DNA of 64,000 nt from Rhizobium sp. 18065 (lineage in GTDB: Bacteria; Pseudomonadota; Alphaproteobacteria; Rhizobiales; Rhizobiaceae), in contig NZ_CACSJP010000016.1 of NCBI RefSeq assembly GCF_902706095.1, positions 1 to 64,000 on the forward strand. Direction: 5' to 3'. The notes beneath the pieces were generated by a model. The model searched no databases, was not told the origin of the DNA, and saw nothing but the letters and a program-made list of their open reading frames with translations. The translations under genes and the position numbers were made by a program. Positions 17,903-26,354 of this stretch are shown in pieces; the first letter of the stretch is position 1; every line of letters begins with the position of its first letter.

Positions 17903-18817
17903 ATGAACCTGCGCGCCGCCGGGACGGCCGGCAATGCGGTGCTGGTCGGCGTTGTGCTGATGCTTTTCGGCGACTTCCTTTTTTCGCTGAATGATGCCAT
18001 GGGCAAGTGGCTGGTCGCGAGCTTTTCCGTCGGCCAGGTTCTGGTGATGCGCTCGCTCGGATCCTTCGTGATGCTCACGCCGATGATCGCGAAACAAGGA
18101 AGCGACGGGCTGTTCCGGCTCGAACGGCCGTCGCTGCAAATCCTGCGCGTGGTGCTGACGACCGCGGATGTGGCGCTGTTCTACGCTGCGGTTGCCTATC
18201 TACCGCTGGCCGATGTGATGACCTTCTACATGGCCGGCCCGATCTATGTCGCGGCGCTGTCGCATTTCTTCCTTGGCGAGACCATCGGCTGGCGTCGCTG
18301 GCTTGCGGTTGTCATCGGTTTCATCGGGGTGATCATCGCGCTGCGGCCGTCGTCGGCGATGCTGTCATGGCCGGCGGTCTTCGGCCTGATCGGCAGCCTG
18401 TCGTTTGCGCTGACGCTGATCCTCAGCCGGCGGCTGCGTCAGACCAGCGATGTGACGCTGGTTACCTGGCAGACGGTCGCAGCGCTTGTCGCCGGCGCGG
18501 TGCTCAGCATCGGCAGCTGGAACCCGATGTCCGGCCTCGACCTCGCGGCGATGCTGGCGCTCGGGATTGTTGCGGCCAGCGCGCATATGATGATCACCCG
18601 GTCGCTGAAGCTGGCGCCGGCTTCCCTGCTCGCGCCGCTGCAATACAGCCTGCTGCTGTGGGCGATCATCCTGGGCTATCTGTTCTTCGGCGATCTGCCG
18701 GACACGCAGGTCCTGGTCGGATCGGCGGTGATCGTGCTTGCCGGCCTGTTCATTTTCCACCGGAAAAAAGTGGTCAGCGGGATAGCACCAGACGATGTTG
18801 CGCCTGATGGGCACTGA
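17903..18817 (+). CDS. DMT-family (EamA) metabolite transporter, 304 aa
   Basis: Ten predicted TM segments in two EamA repeats; the first contains MGKWLVASFSVGQVLVMRSLGSF and the second LVTWQTVAALVAGAVLS and LLLWAIILGYLFFGDLP. Members export amino acids, riboflavin or other small metabolites in the inner membrane, and the substrate cannot be read from sequence. Normal length. The ATG at 17903 has GGAGGAAAC upstream. Confidence 0.9.
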   Translation: MNLRAAGTAGNAVLVGVVLMLFGDFLFSLNDAMGKWLVASFSVGQVLVMRSLGSFVMLTPMIAKQGSDGLFRLERPSLQILRVVLTTADVALFYAAVAYLPLADVMTFYMAGPIYVAALSHFFLGETIGWRRWLAVVIGFIGVIIALRPSSAMLSWPAVFGLIGSLSFALTLILSRRLRQTSDVTLVTWQTVAALVAGAVLSIGSWNPMSGLDLAAMLALGIVAASAHMMITRSLKLAPASLLAPLQYSLLLWAIILGYLFFGDLPDTQVLVGSAVIVLAGLFIFHRKKVVSGIAPDDVAPDGH

Positions 18818-18955
18818 CGTCCTGCCGTCCAAGGGTTTTGGGCTGCGCAAGATCGATGGTTTCGAGGTTTTCTGGCGGAGCTGCAGACGACACAGCAGCA
18901 GCTGGAAACGATCTCCGGCTTTATTCCGACTTTTTCAAGTGCTAGTGACGTCCGC

Positions 18956-19336
18956 ATGCCAAAGACATCCAACACTGCCATTGCAGGCTTTGTCTGCGTC
19001 CTCATGGTCCCAATGGTCGCACAGGCGATCGACAAGAGCACTGCGAACCAGATCGAGAAGCTCGATCCGTCCGACCAGCTTGAACAGCGATGTGATCTGG
19101 AAGGCATGGACCGGCTGAAAGCCGACAAGGTGATTTCCTATACCTTCTCGCGCCCGAAACACACCGATGTTCATATTGAAGCGAATGGCGCGGTATTCCG
19201 CCGTGACGGCGAGTGGTACCGCCTGGCTTACGCCTGCACGACCAGTGCGGATCATCTGTCGATCACGGCGTTCGAGATGAAGCCCGGGGCACGCATCGCC
19301 CATGAGGATTGGGACCGGTACTACCTCTATCCCTGA
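18956..19336 (+). CDS. DUF930 family secreted protein, 126 aa
   Basis: An N-terminal signal peptide (AIAGFVCVLMVPMVAQA) is followed by the DUF930 signature: LEQRCDLEGMDRL, then DKVISYTFSRPKHTDVHIEANGAVF, GEWYRLAYACTTS, and a C-terminal DWDRYYLYP. Two conserved Cys (in QRCD and ACTT) probably form a disulfide in the periplasm. Function is unknown for the family. The 140 bp before it holds no gene; the ribosome site is weak. Confidence 0.8.
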   Translation: MPKTSNTAIAGFVCVLMVPMVAQAIDKSTANQIEKLDPSDQLEQRCDLEGMDRLKADKVISYTFSRPKHTDVHIEANGAVFRRDGEWYRLAYACTTSADHLSITAFEMKPGARIAHEDWDRYYLYP

Positions 19337-19433
19337 ACTGGATCGTCCGCCATCGACGCAGGTATGATCCCGCAAATAGCTGGCCCTCCGCTGCTCCAGG
19401 TGGGGGAGCGAAGAGGGCCATTTCGCCTTTTCC

Positions 19434-20453
19434 TCAGACCACGATGCCGGTGCGATTGCTCGACATGGTCAGCTTGCGTTCGGCGCGCTCCTGCTGGGGC
19501 GAGCGGTTGTAGAGTTCGCGATAACACTTGGAAAAGTGCGAAGCGGAGACGAATCCGCAGGCAACGGCCACTTCGACCACCGGCATCGACGACTGGACGA
19601 GCAGATGGCGGGCGCGATCCAGACGGATCTCGAGATAGTAGCGGGCCGGTGAGCGGCCCATCTCTTGTCTAAACAGGCGCTCGATCTGGCGCCGCGACAG
19701 GCCGGCATCGTCGGCAATCTCGAGCAGGGACAGCGGCTCCGACAGATTACTTTCCATCAGTTCGATGATCTGCAGCACCTTGGAGTTCTGCACGCCGAGG
19801 CGCGCCCTGAGCGGCAGCCGCTGACGATCATGGGCGGAGCGGACGCGGTCGGTCAGGTGCTGCTCGCAGACGCGGTTGACAAGGCCCTCGCCGAAATCCT
19901 GGCCAATCAGGTTCAACATCATGTCAAGCGAGGCTGTGCCGCCGGCGCAGGTGTAGAGATTGCCGTCGACTTCGTAGAGGTCGGCATAGACTTCTGCCTG
20001 GGGGAAGGTTTCGGAGAACCCGGGCAGGTTTTCCCAGTGGATGGCGCAGCGCTTGCCATTCAGCAGGCCTGCCTGTGCCAGCACATGGGCGCCCGTACAG
20101 AGCGAACCGATGGCGACGTTGCGGTTATAAGCCTCCCGCAGCCAGGCATTGACCGACTTGTTGTTGAATTCCTCGACATAGATGCCGGAACAGACGATCG
20201 CCATGTTCGGGCGGTTCTCGCCCCCGAGAAAGCGGCGCTCGTCGGCCAGCGACGAATTGACCTCGATGCCGATGCCGGAGGACGAGTGAACTTTCTGGCC
20301 ATCGACCGAGGCGAGGCGCCATTCATAGGCCGCGTAGCCGAGCATGCGGTTGGCGATGCGCAGCGTTTCAATCGCGCCTGCGAAGGGCAGCAAGGTGAAA
20401 TGCGGAACGAGAAAGAAGGTGAGTGATCGCTTCTTGGTTTGCTGCTTGCTCAT
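19434..20453 (-). CDS. GlxA/AraC-family transcriptional regulator, 339 aa
   Basis: Residues ~10-190 form a DJ-1/PfpI (class I glutamine amidotransferase-like) ligand domain, with nucleophile-elbow region VAIGSLCTGAHVLAQAGLL and CAGGTASLDMMLNLI. The C-terminus is an AraC-type double HTH (ISLLEIADDAGLSRRQIERLFRQ-like segment, then VVEVAVACGFVSASHFSKCYRE). This architecture is shared with GbdR, CdhR and ArgR-type regulators of betaine, carnitine and arginine catabolism. That is suggestive because a betaine-type methyl pathway lies ~6 kb away, but there is no direct link in sequence. The ATG at 20453 is the only reasonable start. Confidence 0.9.
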   Translation of the reverse strand: MSKQQTKKRSLTFFLVPHFTLLPFAGAIETLRIANRMLGYAAYEWRLASVDGQKVHSSSGIGIEVNSSLADERRFLGGENRPNMAIVCSGIYVEEFNNKSVNAWLREAYNRNVAIGSLCTGAHVLAQAGLLNGKRCAIHWENLPGFSETFPQAEVYADLYEVDGNLYTCAGGTASLDMMLNLIGQDFGEGLVNRVCEQHLTDRVRSAHDRQRLPLRARLGVQNSKVLQIIELMESNLSEPLSLLEIADDAGLSRRQIERLFRQEMGRSPARYYLEIRLDRARHLLVQSSMPVVEVAVACGFVSASHFSKCYRELYNRSPQQERAERKLTMSSNRTGIVV

Positions 20454-20758
20454 GGTGATGTCCAGTTCCCTTGTTTTCCGGCATGCTCGACCGGAAATGC
20501 ATTCTGGGATGTTCTCACTGCGACATTGACATGGAATTCAGCGGCGGGAAACTATTCACGACCGCTAAAAAGCGACATTTCTTTCCTGTTTCCATCCTGC
20601 GACGAAAATGTACAGGCGATAACAATCGTCAGTTTAGCAGGTCTTTGAAAAGAAATTACTTTGTCGAGGCGATCGAGACACAATCGGAGATTGGCTTTTC
20701 TGCCGGTTTGCGACATGACCGAACGATCACGTCGCAAGCCGTTGCGAAACGAAGGCCG

Positions 20759-20974
20759 TCAGCGACGCATGTCGCCGGCAGGCCAGCCGAGGTCCTTGCG
20801 CACATCGAGGGGAAGGGATTCCAGCGCCCTCTGCTCCTGGCGGCGCTTGCGCCAGTTATTGATCGCCGCGATGGCCTTGACGATAAGGTGGGCCGAAAGG
20901 TGCGACGGGCGGTTCGCCGCCGGAGCACCACGCAAGGAGCGCGCAATCGGGGTATCGAAATGAACCAGTGTCAT
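20759..20974 (-). CDS. DUF1127 family small protein, 71 aa
   Basis: The C-terminal half has the DUF1127 pattern INNWRKRRQEQRALESLPLDVRKDLGW, an Arg-rich helix followed by the L..L.D..RKDLG motif. In Agrobacterium and Rhodobacter such proteins bind RNA and affect RNA turnover, phosphate or stress responses. The N-terminal half is unordered. It is downstream of another DUF1127-like gene on the same strand (5-bp gap), so the two probably form an operon. Confidence 0.8.
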   Translation of the reverse strand: MTLVHFDTPIARSLRGAPAANRPSHLSAHLIVKAIAAINNWRKRRQEQRALESLPLDVRKDLGWPAGDMRR

Positions 20975-20979
20975 GGCAT

Positions 20980-21249
20980 TTATCCTTTTCGGTCAGGCCC
21001 AATGGGCAGGCTGGTTATCCGCCCATCCAACTCATCAATCAATCGAATGTTTTTGATGGCATTCATTTGTTTCTGTGATGTTGGCGCATTGTTCGGAAAC
21101 GCAATGTCGCGGCGCAGATAGTCCGGCAGTCGGGCGATCTGGCGCAAGGCTGCAGCATGGGCGTCTCTGCGGTGCCGGCTGTTACGGCGTCGGCGCTGGT
21201 GGTCCAGCCAGCGGGTCATCCAATGGGCAAGCAGGGATCCAATCAGCAT
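20980..21249 (-). CDS. DUF1127-like small protein, 89 aa
   Basis: Contains HWMTRWLDHQRRRRNSRHR and AALRQIARLPDYLRRDIAF, a divergent DUF1127 signature. The ATG at 21249 is chosen because AGAGGA precedes it at good spacing; 17 residues upstream in frame lack a site. A 30-residue C-terminal tail beyond the motif is unusual for the family. First gene of a probable two-gene DUF1127 operon, divergent from a LysR regulator. Confidence 0.7.
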   Translation of the reverse strand: MLIGSLLAHWMTRWLDHQRRRRNSRHRRDAHAAALRQIARLPDYLRRDIAFPNNAPTSQKQMNAIKNIRLIDELDGRITSLPIGPDRKG

Positions 21250-21323
21250 TGTTCTGTCCTCTTTGCGGCTCATGGGGACAGAATGCGACGCAATTGACAT
21301 TCAATCAAACGCAATGATATCGT

Positions 21324-21346
21324 CTTCAAGTTCAATTTTCTTGAAG
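21324..21346. promoter_or_regulatory. Candidate LysR-type operator in a divergent promoter
   Basis: Perfect 7-bp inverted repeat CTTCAAG-N9-CTTGAAG between the divergent DUF1127 operon and the lysR gene, ending 8 bp before the LysR start codon. LysR regulators bind T-N11-A type dyads in exactly this position. Confidence 0.65.
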
Positions 21347-21354
21347 GTGAAGTC

Positions 21355-22251
21355 ATGACCCTGATGTTGCGCCAGCCGTTGCCATTGCTCGACAATGACG
21401 TGCTCAGAACATTTGTGGCGATTGCCGAAACCGGCAGCTTCACCACGGCCGCCGACAGGGTTTTCCGCACGCCGTCGGCAGTGTCGATGCAGATCAAGAA
21501 GCTGGAGGAGCAGTTGAGCGTGGCGCTGTTCCTGCGCGATGCACGATCGGTGACGCTGACGGAAGGTGGGGAGGTGCTGCTTCCCTATGCGCGGCGTATC
21601 CTGGCGCTGTCGAACGAGGCGGTCGGGCGCTTTCGCATGCCGGAGATGAAGGGCGTGGTCAGGCTCGGCGCACCCGACGATATCGGCGAACGTTTCATGC
21701 CGACGATCCTCAGACGTTTTGCCGAACATTACCCGGCTATCATGGTTGACCTGACCGTCGACACGTCCGGGGCGCTGCGCCGGCGGCTGCAGGAACAGCG
21801 GCTGGACCTGACGCTGATCAATTGCGCGCCGGGCGCCGTTGTGCACGAGGGCGAGGTGATCCATCAGGAGCAGCTGGTATGGGCCGGGGCGAAGTGCGGC
21901 ACGGCGCATATGCGCAATCCTTTGCCGGTGTCGATCTGGGAAGACGGCTGCTGCTGGCGGGCGGACGCGCTGGCGCGGCTCGACAAGGACAAGCGGCCCT
22001 ACCGCATTGCCTATCTGTCGGCGCATACGATGGCGCAACGCGCGGCCGTGATTGCCGACCTGGCCGTGGCACCGCTGCCGCGCAGCTATCTGACAGCCGA
22101 CATGACGGCTCTCGGTTCCAAGCACGGATTGCCGGATCTTGGATCCTTCGACGTGCGATTGCTGACCGGCAAGGAAACCAGCGACACGATCCGGGCGGTG
22201 GCCGACAGCGTGCGCTATGCATTTGCCGAGATGATCGGGATCGCGGCCTGA
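21355..22251 (+). CDS. LysR-family transcriptional regulator, 298 aa
   Basis: The N-terminal winged HTH is LLDNDVLRTFVAIAETGSFTTAADRVFRTPSAVSMQIKKLE, near canonical. The effector-binding domain (about residues 95-290) has the VRLGAPDDIGERFMPTILRRF start typical of LysR family members. Effector unknown. The ATG at 21355 has GAAGG. A perfect dyad lies directly upstream, consistent with autoregulation and control of the divergent DUF1127 operon. A thioesterase gene follows at 33 bp and may be co-transcribed. Confidence 0.9.
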   Translation: MTLMLRQPLPLLDNDVLRTFVAIAETGSFTTAADRVFRTPSAVSMQIKKLEEQLSVALFLRDARSVTLTEGGEVLLPYARRILALSNEAVGRFRMPEMKGVVRLGAPDDIGERFMPTILRRFAEHYPAIMVDLTVDTSGALRRRLQEQRLDLTLINCAPGAVVHEGEVIHQEQLVWAGAKCGTAHMRNPLPVSIWEDGCCWRADALARLDKDKRPYRIAYLSAHTMAQRAAVIADLAVAPLPRSYLTADMTALGSKHGLPDLGSFDVRLLTGKETSDTIRAVADSVRYAFAEMIGIAA

Positions 22252-22283
22252 CCAGCGAACCTTCGCAGCCTGTCGGAGACATC

Positions 22284-22733
22284 ATGAATCAACTGCCTCG
22301 CCTCGACGATTTCCCGTGTCGCAGCTACGACAAGCTGCGCTATGGCGACACGGATCGCCAGGGGCATGTCAACAATGCGGTGTTTGCGACCTTCCTGGAA
22401 ACCGGCCGCGTCGAGATGATCTATGCCTCGGACGAGCCGCTGCTGGAGGACGGCTTTTCCTTCGTGGTGGCCAAGCTGGAGATCAACTATCTGGCCGAGA
22501 TCCTGTGGCCGGGCACGGTCGATATCGGCACACGAATCGTCAAGGTTGGTCGCTCGTCGGTGACGATGCAGCAGGCGGTATTCCAGAACGGCGTCTGCTG
22601 CGCGTCTGCCGAAACGGTCGTCGTGCATTTCGATCAGGCGACACGCAAGTCGCATGCGTTTTCCGACGCTCAGAAGGCACGGCTGCTTGAGGCCGATGTG
22701 GACCAAGCGGCCGCAGCCACCGATGGCCTATAG
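22284..22733 (+). CDS. Acyl-CoA thioesterase-like protein (4HBT hotdog), 149 aa
   Basis: YGDTDRQGHVNNAVFATFLETGR is the catalytic segment of YbgC/FadM-type 4HBT thioesterases (Asp in the D.QGH.NN motif). The remainder (LNYLAEILWPGTVDIGTRIVKVGRSSV-like) matches the hotdog sheet. Cytosolic. It follows lysR closely on the same strand and overlaps the tail of the convergent flavin-protein gene by 6 bp. Ribosome site GGAGAC at the ATG 22284. Confidence 0.88.
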   Translation: MNQLPRLDDFPCRSYDKLRYGDTDRQGHVNNAVFATFLETGRVEMIYASDEPLLEDGFSFVVAKLEINYLAEILWPGTVDIGTRIVKVGRSSVTMQQAVFQNGVCCASAETVVVHFDQATRKSHAFSDAQKARLLEADVDQAAAATDGL

Positions 22734-23453
22734 GGTTTCCTCGTAGGCCGACTGCGCCTGACGCAGGGCGTCGTCCAACGTCCGGCCTTCGCTATAGATC
22801 TGCAGATAATCCGGCTCGTCGACGCCTGGCGGCACATGCGGGCAGATTTCTGCCGGACCGATCACCGTGCGCACCGGAATGACGCCTGCCCAAAGCGGGG
22901 TCGTCATGTCTTCCTCGTCGTCGCCGACGCCCTTGGCGCGGGTTTTCGCCGATGCCTCCTCGATGCGCATGCCGATCACCATGGTGGCCTTGATCTCCTG
23001 GCCGTGGTTTTCCCGCAGCTCGGTGCTGCGGCCCGGATAGAAGCGATCAACGACGGTGGCCAGCGCGCGGGCCTTGTCCTGCGGATCGTCGATGATGGCC
23101 GCCGTGCCGAAGCACATGGCTGAGCGGTAGTTGGCCGAATGGTTGAAACCGGAGCGGGCGAGCACCAGGCCATCGAGATGCGCAACGGTGACGCAGACGC
23201 GCACGCCCTCTCTCTGGCTCTTCAGCATGCGGCTGGCCGACGAGCCGTGCCAATAGAGCCAGTCGCCTTCCCGCCAGTGGATGGTCGGGGTGCAATAGGG
23301 CTGGCCGTCGATGACATAGGAGACATGACAGAGAAAACTGCTGTCGAGGATGGCGTAGACGGCTTCGTGATCATAGGCCGCGCGTTCGTGCAGCCGCTTT
23401 GCGCGGTTGCGTGGGGTGACCGGGAATGTCGTCTGTCCTGCCATCTTGTCCAT
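22728..23453 (-). CDS. Pyridoxamine 5'-phosphate oxidase-like flavin protein, 241 aa
   Basis: Split-barrel FMN-binding family. AVYAILDSSFLCHVSYVIDGQPYCTPTIHWREGDWLYWHGSSASRML is the usual N-terminal beta-barrel and FMN phosphate contact; RSAMCFGTAAIIDD follows. Members oxidise pyridoxine vitamers or reduce other substrates. The start ATG 23453 (MDKMAGQ) has a GGAG site. It is divergent from a MocR/PdxR-type regulator with a dyad between them, a standard arrangement in which the regulator controls vitamin B6-related or amine-metabolising genes. The exact reaction is not determinable. Confidence 0.82.
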   Translation of the reverse strand: MDKMAGQTTFPVTPRNRAKRLHERAAYDHEAVYAILDSSFLCHVSYVIDGQPYCTPTIHWREGDWLYWHGSSASRMLKSQREGVRVCVTVAHLDGLVLARSGFNHSANYRSAMCFGTAAIIDDPQDKARALATVVDRFYPGRSTELRENHGQEIKATMVIGMRIEEASAKTRAKGVGDDEEDMTTPLWAGVIPVRTVIGPAEICPHVPPGVDEPDYLQIYSEGRTLDDALRQAQSAYEETL

Positions 23454-23526
23454 GTGTGTCTCCAACGAGAAGGTTTCCGGCCGCACTTGTCATTGCATCG
23501 GCGGTGGTGCAGGGATAGATCTGCCA

Positions 23527-23548
23527 ATTGGTCCATCAAAGATCCAAT
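23527..23548. promoter_or_regulatory. Candidate MocR/PdxR operator
   Basis: Inverted repeat ATTGG-N12-CCAAT ends immediately before the MocR start codon, with nearby TTGGTC/GACCAA half-sites. It lies between the divergent flavin-protein and MocR genes. Confidence 0.55.
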
Positions 23549-24973
23549 ATGACCAAGAAAGAACGAACCAATTCCGACTGGTCTGCCGCAAGACCCTTGT
23601 TGCCGGCGTCCGGACCGCGACGGCAGGCGCTTTACCGCGCGCTGCGCGATCAGATCGAGGATGGCCGGCTTTGCCCCGGCGACAAACTACCGACGACGCG
23701 CGATATCGCCGCGCGGTTCGGCATCTCGCGCGGCGCTGCGGTCGCGGCCTATGAAATGCTGGCGGCCGACGGATTTGCCGAGGCAAGGGTTGGTGCCGGA
23801 ACCTTTGTGGCAGCAGTCGTGCCGAACCTTGCACGGGAAGGCCGCCCGCCGCTTCGCAATGCACCGGACGCGGTGGCGCCGCTGCCCGGCACGCTCGGCT
23901 GCTCGACCGCGGATGCGACGACGCTGCGGATCTTCCGCATGCTGATGAACCGGCACCTGGCCAAACCGTCGGCCCGGCATTTCCACTACAACGATCCGGC
24001 CGGCAGCCATGCACTGAGGGTCGAGATCGCTGCTTATCTGAAAGCGGCGCGGGGGGTGAATTGCGATCCCGAGCAGGTGATCATGACCTCCGGCACGCAG
24101 CAGGCGCTCGATCTTGCCCTCCGTGCGCTGCTGAAAGCCGGTGATCCGGTCTGGATCGAGGACCCCTGCTATGTGATGGCGCGCAACGCCTTTGCCGCAA
24201 GCGGAATGCACATCGTGCCTGTGCCGGTCGATGGCGAGGGGCTGGACGTTGCCGCCGGGGCGCGGCTGGCACCGCATGCACGGGCCGTCTACGTGACGCC
24301 GTCGCACCAGTATCCGCTCGGCGTGACGCTATCGATGGCGCGGCGGCTGCAACTGATCGACTGGGCGCAGCAGGCGGGCGCCTATATCATCGAGGACGAT
24401 TACGACAGCGAGTTCCGCTTTTCCGGGCCGCCGCTGAGTGCGCTGCAGGGCATCGACGGCGAGGGGCGGGTGATCTATGTCGGCACGTTTTCCAAGACGC
24501 TTCTGCCCGGCTTTCGCATCGGCTACCTCGTCGTGCCATGGGCGATGCGCGACCGGGTGCTCGAGGTGCGGCAGCTGACCGACCGCTTTCCCTCGACGCT
24601 GGCCGAGGATGCGCTGGCGGAATTCCTGCGCGACGGGCATTTTTCCGCCCATGTCAAACGGGCAAGGCGGCGGGTGCGCGCGGCGCGCGATGCGTTGATG
24701 ACGGTCTTTGATGAGGCCGGACTTGATGTGGAGCCGCCCGAACAGGGGCTGCATCTGGTCGCACATCTGCCGGCCGGGGTCGATGACGGGGCGCTGGTGG
24801 AGATCGCCGCAGATTCCGGGTTCGGGGTGAGGGCGCTGTCGTCGCTTCATGCGGGGCCTACGGACAAGCGCGGGCTGGTGATCGGGTTTTCCGGTTTCGA
24901 ACCCGAGGTGTTGGCGCAGGCCGCGCGGCGTTTCGTCCGCGATCCGCGTTTCGTCGCGCTTTCAGGCCGGTGA
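23549..24973 (+). CDS. MocR/PdxR-family regulator (GntR HTH fused to aminotransferase fold), 474 aa
   Basis: The N-terminal GntR winged helix (residues ~25-90: ALYRALRDQIEDGRLCPGDKLPTTRDIAARFGISRGAAV) is joined to a fold-type I PLP domain. The PLP domain keeps TSGTQQALDLALRALL, IIEDDYDSEFRF and the Schiff-base Lys region in YVGTFSKTLLPGFRIGY. PLP or an aldimine is the likely effector. The ATG at 23549 is used; the frame extends 7 codons via TTG. Its last 12 bp overlap the tail of the convergent tetR gene. Probably regulates the divergent flavin protein. Confidence 0.93.
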   Translation: MTKKERTNSDWSAARPLLPASGPRRQALYRALRDQIEDGRLCPGDKLPTTRDIAARFGISRGAAVAAYEMLAADGFAEARVGAGTFVAAVVPNLAREGRPPLRNAPDAVAPLPGTLGCSTADATTLRIFRMLMNRHLAKPSARHFHYNDPAGSHALRVEIAAYLKAARGVNCDPEQVIMTSGTQQALDLALRALLKAGDPVWIEDPCYVMARNAFAASGMHIVPVPVDGEGLDVAAGARLAPHARAVYVTPSHQYPLGVTLSMARRLQLIDWAQQAGAYIIEDDYDSEFRFSGPPLSALQGIDGEGRVIYVGTFSKTLLPGFRIGYLVVPWAMRDRVLEVRQLTDRFPSTLAEDALAEFLRDGHFSAHVKRARRRVRAARDALMTVFDEAGLDVEPPEQGLHLVAHLPAGVDDGALVEIAADSGFGVRALSSLHAGPTDKRGLVIGFSGFEPEVLAQAARRFVRDPRFVALSGR

Positions 24974-25627
24974 CGCGCTGCCACCGGCATCAGCGCTTGC
25001 ACTGGCGCTTGCATTGGCACTGGCACTGGCACGGGCGCTGGCACCGGCAATCCAGACCGTGAGGAAATCCTCGAGCATCGCCCTTGCGGCGGCGGCGTCC
25101 GGGGTCCAGCCGGACAGGCGATAGACCATGACCTCGTGCAGCAGCGCCTGGATGCCGCGGCTGAGCATGGTGGCGCGGGCGTCGTCGCACGCCGGCAGGG
25201 CGGCACGGATGAGGGTGGCAGTCAGACCTTCCAGCTCGTGACAGATGGAGAGGAAACGCTCGGTGAAGGGGCCGGCGCCAAGCCCTGACTGAGAGAGATA
25301 AAGGCGGGCAAAGGCAGGATCCGCACCGAAATAGTCAAGCCAGGGCGAGAGCAGCCGGTGGATCGTTGTGTCGAGCGGTTCGGTCATCGGGGCCGACGCC
25401 AGGCGCCGGCTGCGCTCGAAGATCGCCTCGATCTCGACCAGCCCGAGGGCGGCGAGCAGATTGGTCTTGTCACCGAAATGGGCAAAGACGCTGGCCTTGG
25501 CAACCTTTGCGCCGGCGGCCACCTGATCGATGCTGGTCTGCTCGAAGCCCTGGACGGCGAACAGGGCGCGTGCGGCGGCGAGGATCTGTTCGCGGGTCTG
25601 GCGGCTGCGTTCCTGGCTGAGTTTCAT
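24962..25627 (-). CDS. TetR-family repressor, 221 aa, with repetitive Ala/Ser C-terminus
   Basis: The N-terminal HTH (TREQILAAARALFAVQGFEQTSIDQVAAGAKVAKASVFAHFGDKTNLL) is typical TetR. The ligand domain follows to about residue 195. The last ~25 residues are a monotonous Ala/Ser/Asn tail encoded by a hexamer-like DNA repeat (24986-25048), probably a slippage product. The ATG at 25627 has AGGAAAAC. It is divergent from a flavodoxin-like reductase gene, with two identical palindromes between them that are its likely operators, so an autoregulated redox-responsive pair is probable. Confidence 0.92.
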   Translation of the reverse strand: MKLSQERSRQTREQILAAARALFAVQGFEQTSIDQVAAGAKVAKASVFAHFGDKTNLLAALGLVEIEAIFERSRRLASAPMTEPLDTTIHRLLSPWLDYFGADPAFARLYLSQSGLGAGPFTERFLSICHELEGLTATLIRAALPACDDARATMLSRGIQALLHEVMVYRLSGWTPDAAAARAMLEDFLTVWIAGASARASASANASASASADAGGSASPA

Positions 25628-25680
25628 AGCGTGGTTTTCCTGCCCGTGCATCCGTATGCAGATATTCTTTGCGTTAATTG

Positions 25681-25725
25681 TTGACCGCGGTCAATTTGGG
25701 TTGATATAAAATGACCGCGGTCATT
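25681..25725. promoter_or_regulatory. Two identical TetR operators
   Basis: The 12-bp palindrome TGACCGCGGTCA occurs twice, as TTGACCGCGGTCAA (25681-25694) and AATGACCGCGGTCATT (25710-25725), with centres 30 bp apart. They fill the divergent promoter region between tetR and the reductase gene. Confidence 0.85.
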
Positions 25726-25741
25726 TTTATGGAGATTTTCA

Positions 25742-26338
25742 ATGTCCTTCCTTCGCGCATCCGAAACTCCGGCACGTTTGCTGGTACTGAACGGCAATCC
25801 GGGCAAGGCGACGCTGTGCCGGCAGATGGCCGAGCGCATCGCCGAGGCGGCACGGACACAGGGCACGGAGGTGAGGCTGGTGCACTTGTGCGACCTCAGC
25901 TTCGACGCCAATCTGGCGGAGGGCTATCACCAGCGGATGGACTGGGAACCCGATCTGGCGGCACTGGCCGAGACGCTGGTGTGGAGCGACCGGCTGGTGC
26001 TGGTGCAACCGTTGTGGTGGGGCTCGGCGCCGGGCAAGCTGAAGGGCCTGTTCGACCGGTTGCTGATGCCGGGATTTGCCTTTGCATATATCGACGGCAA
26101 GGCACTGCCGAAAGCCCTGCTCAAAGGGAGAAAGGCGCGTGTGGTGATCACCTCGGATACGCCTTGGTTCGTGCTCCGGTGGTTCTACGGCAATGGCTGG
26201 GTCAAGGTGCTGAAACGGCAGATCCTGGCCTTTGTCGGTTATGGCGACCTGAAGACGATGTATTTCGGCCCGATTCGCGGCGCCTCGGCGGAGAAGCTCG
26301 GCGCGATGGTGGAAAAATCGGCGACGATTCTCGACTGA
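25742..26338 (+). CDS. NAD(P)H-dependent flavodoxin-like reductase (quinone reductase family), 198 aa
   Basis: Flavodoxin fold with VLNGNPGKATLCRQMAE (flavin phosphate loop), YHQRMDWEPDL, and LVLVQPLWWGSAPGKLKGLFDR, the hallmarks of the KefF/MdaB/NQO1-like NAD(P)H quinone reductases. A two-electron FMN/FAD-dependent reductase, cytosolic. It is divergent from a TetR repressor whose two palindromes overlap its promoter, suggesting induction by quinones or electrophiles. The ATG at 25742 has GGAG. Confidence 0.9.
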   Translation: MSFLRASETPARLLVLNGNPGKATLCRQMAERIAEAARTQGTEVRLVHLCDLSFDANLAEGYHQRMDWEPDLAALAETLVWSDRLVLVQPLWWGSAPGKLKGLFDRLLMPGFAFAYIDGKALPKALLKGRKARVVITSDTPWFVLRWFYGNGWVKVLKRQILAFVGYGDLKTMYFGPIRGASAEKLGAMVEKSATILD

Positions 26339-26354
26339 GGGGCGACTGCCTAAC

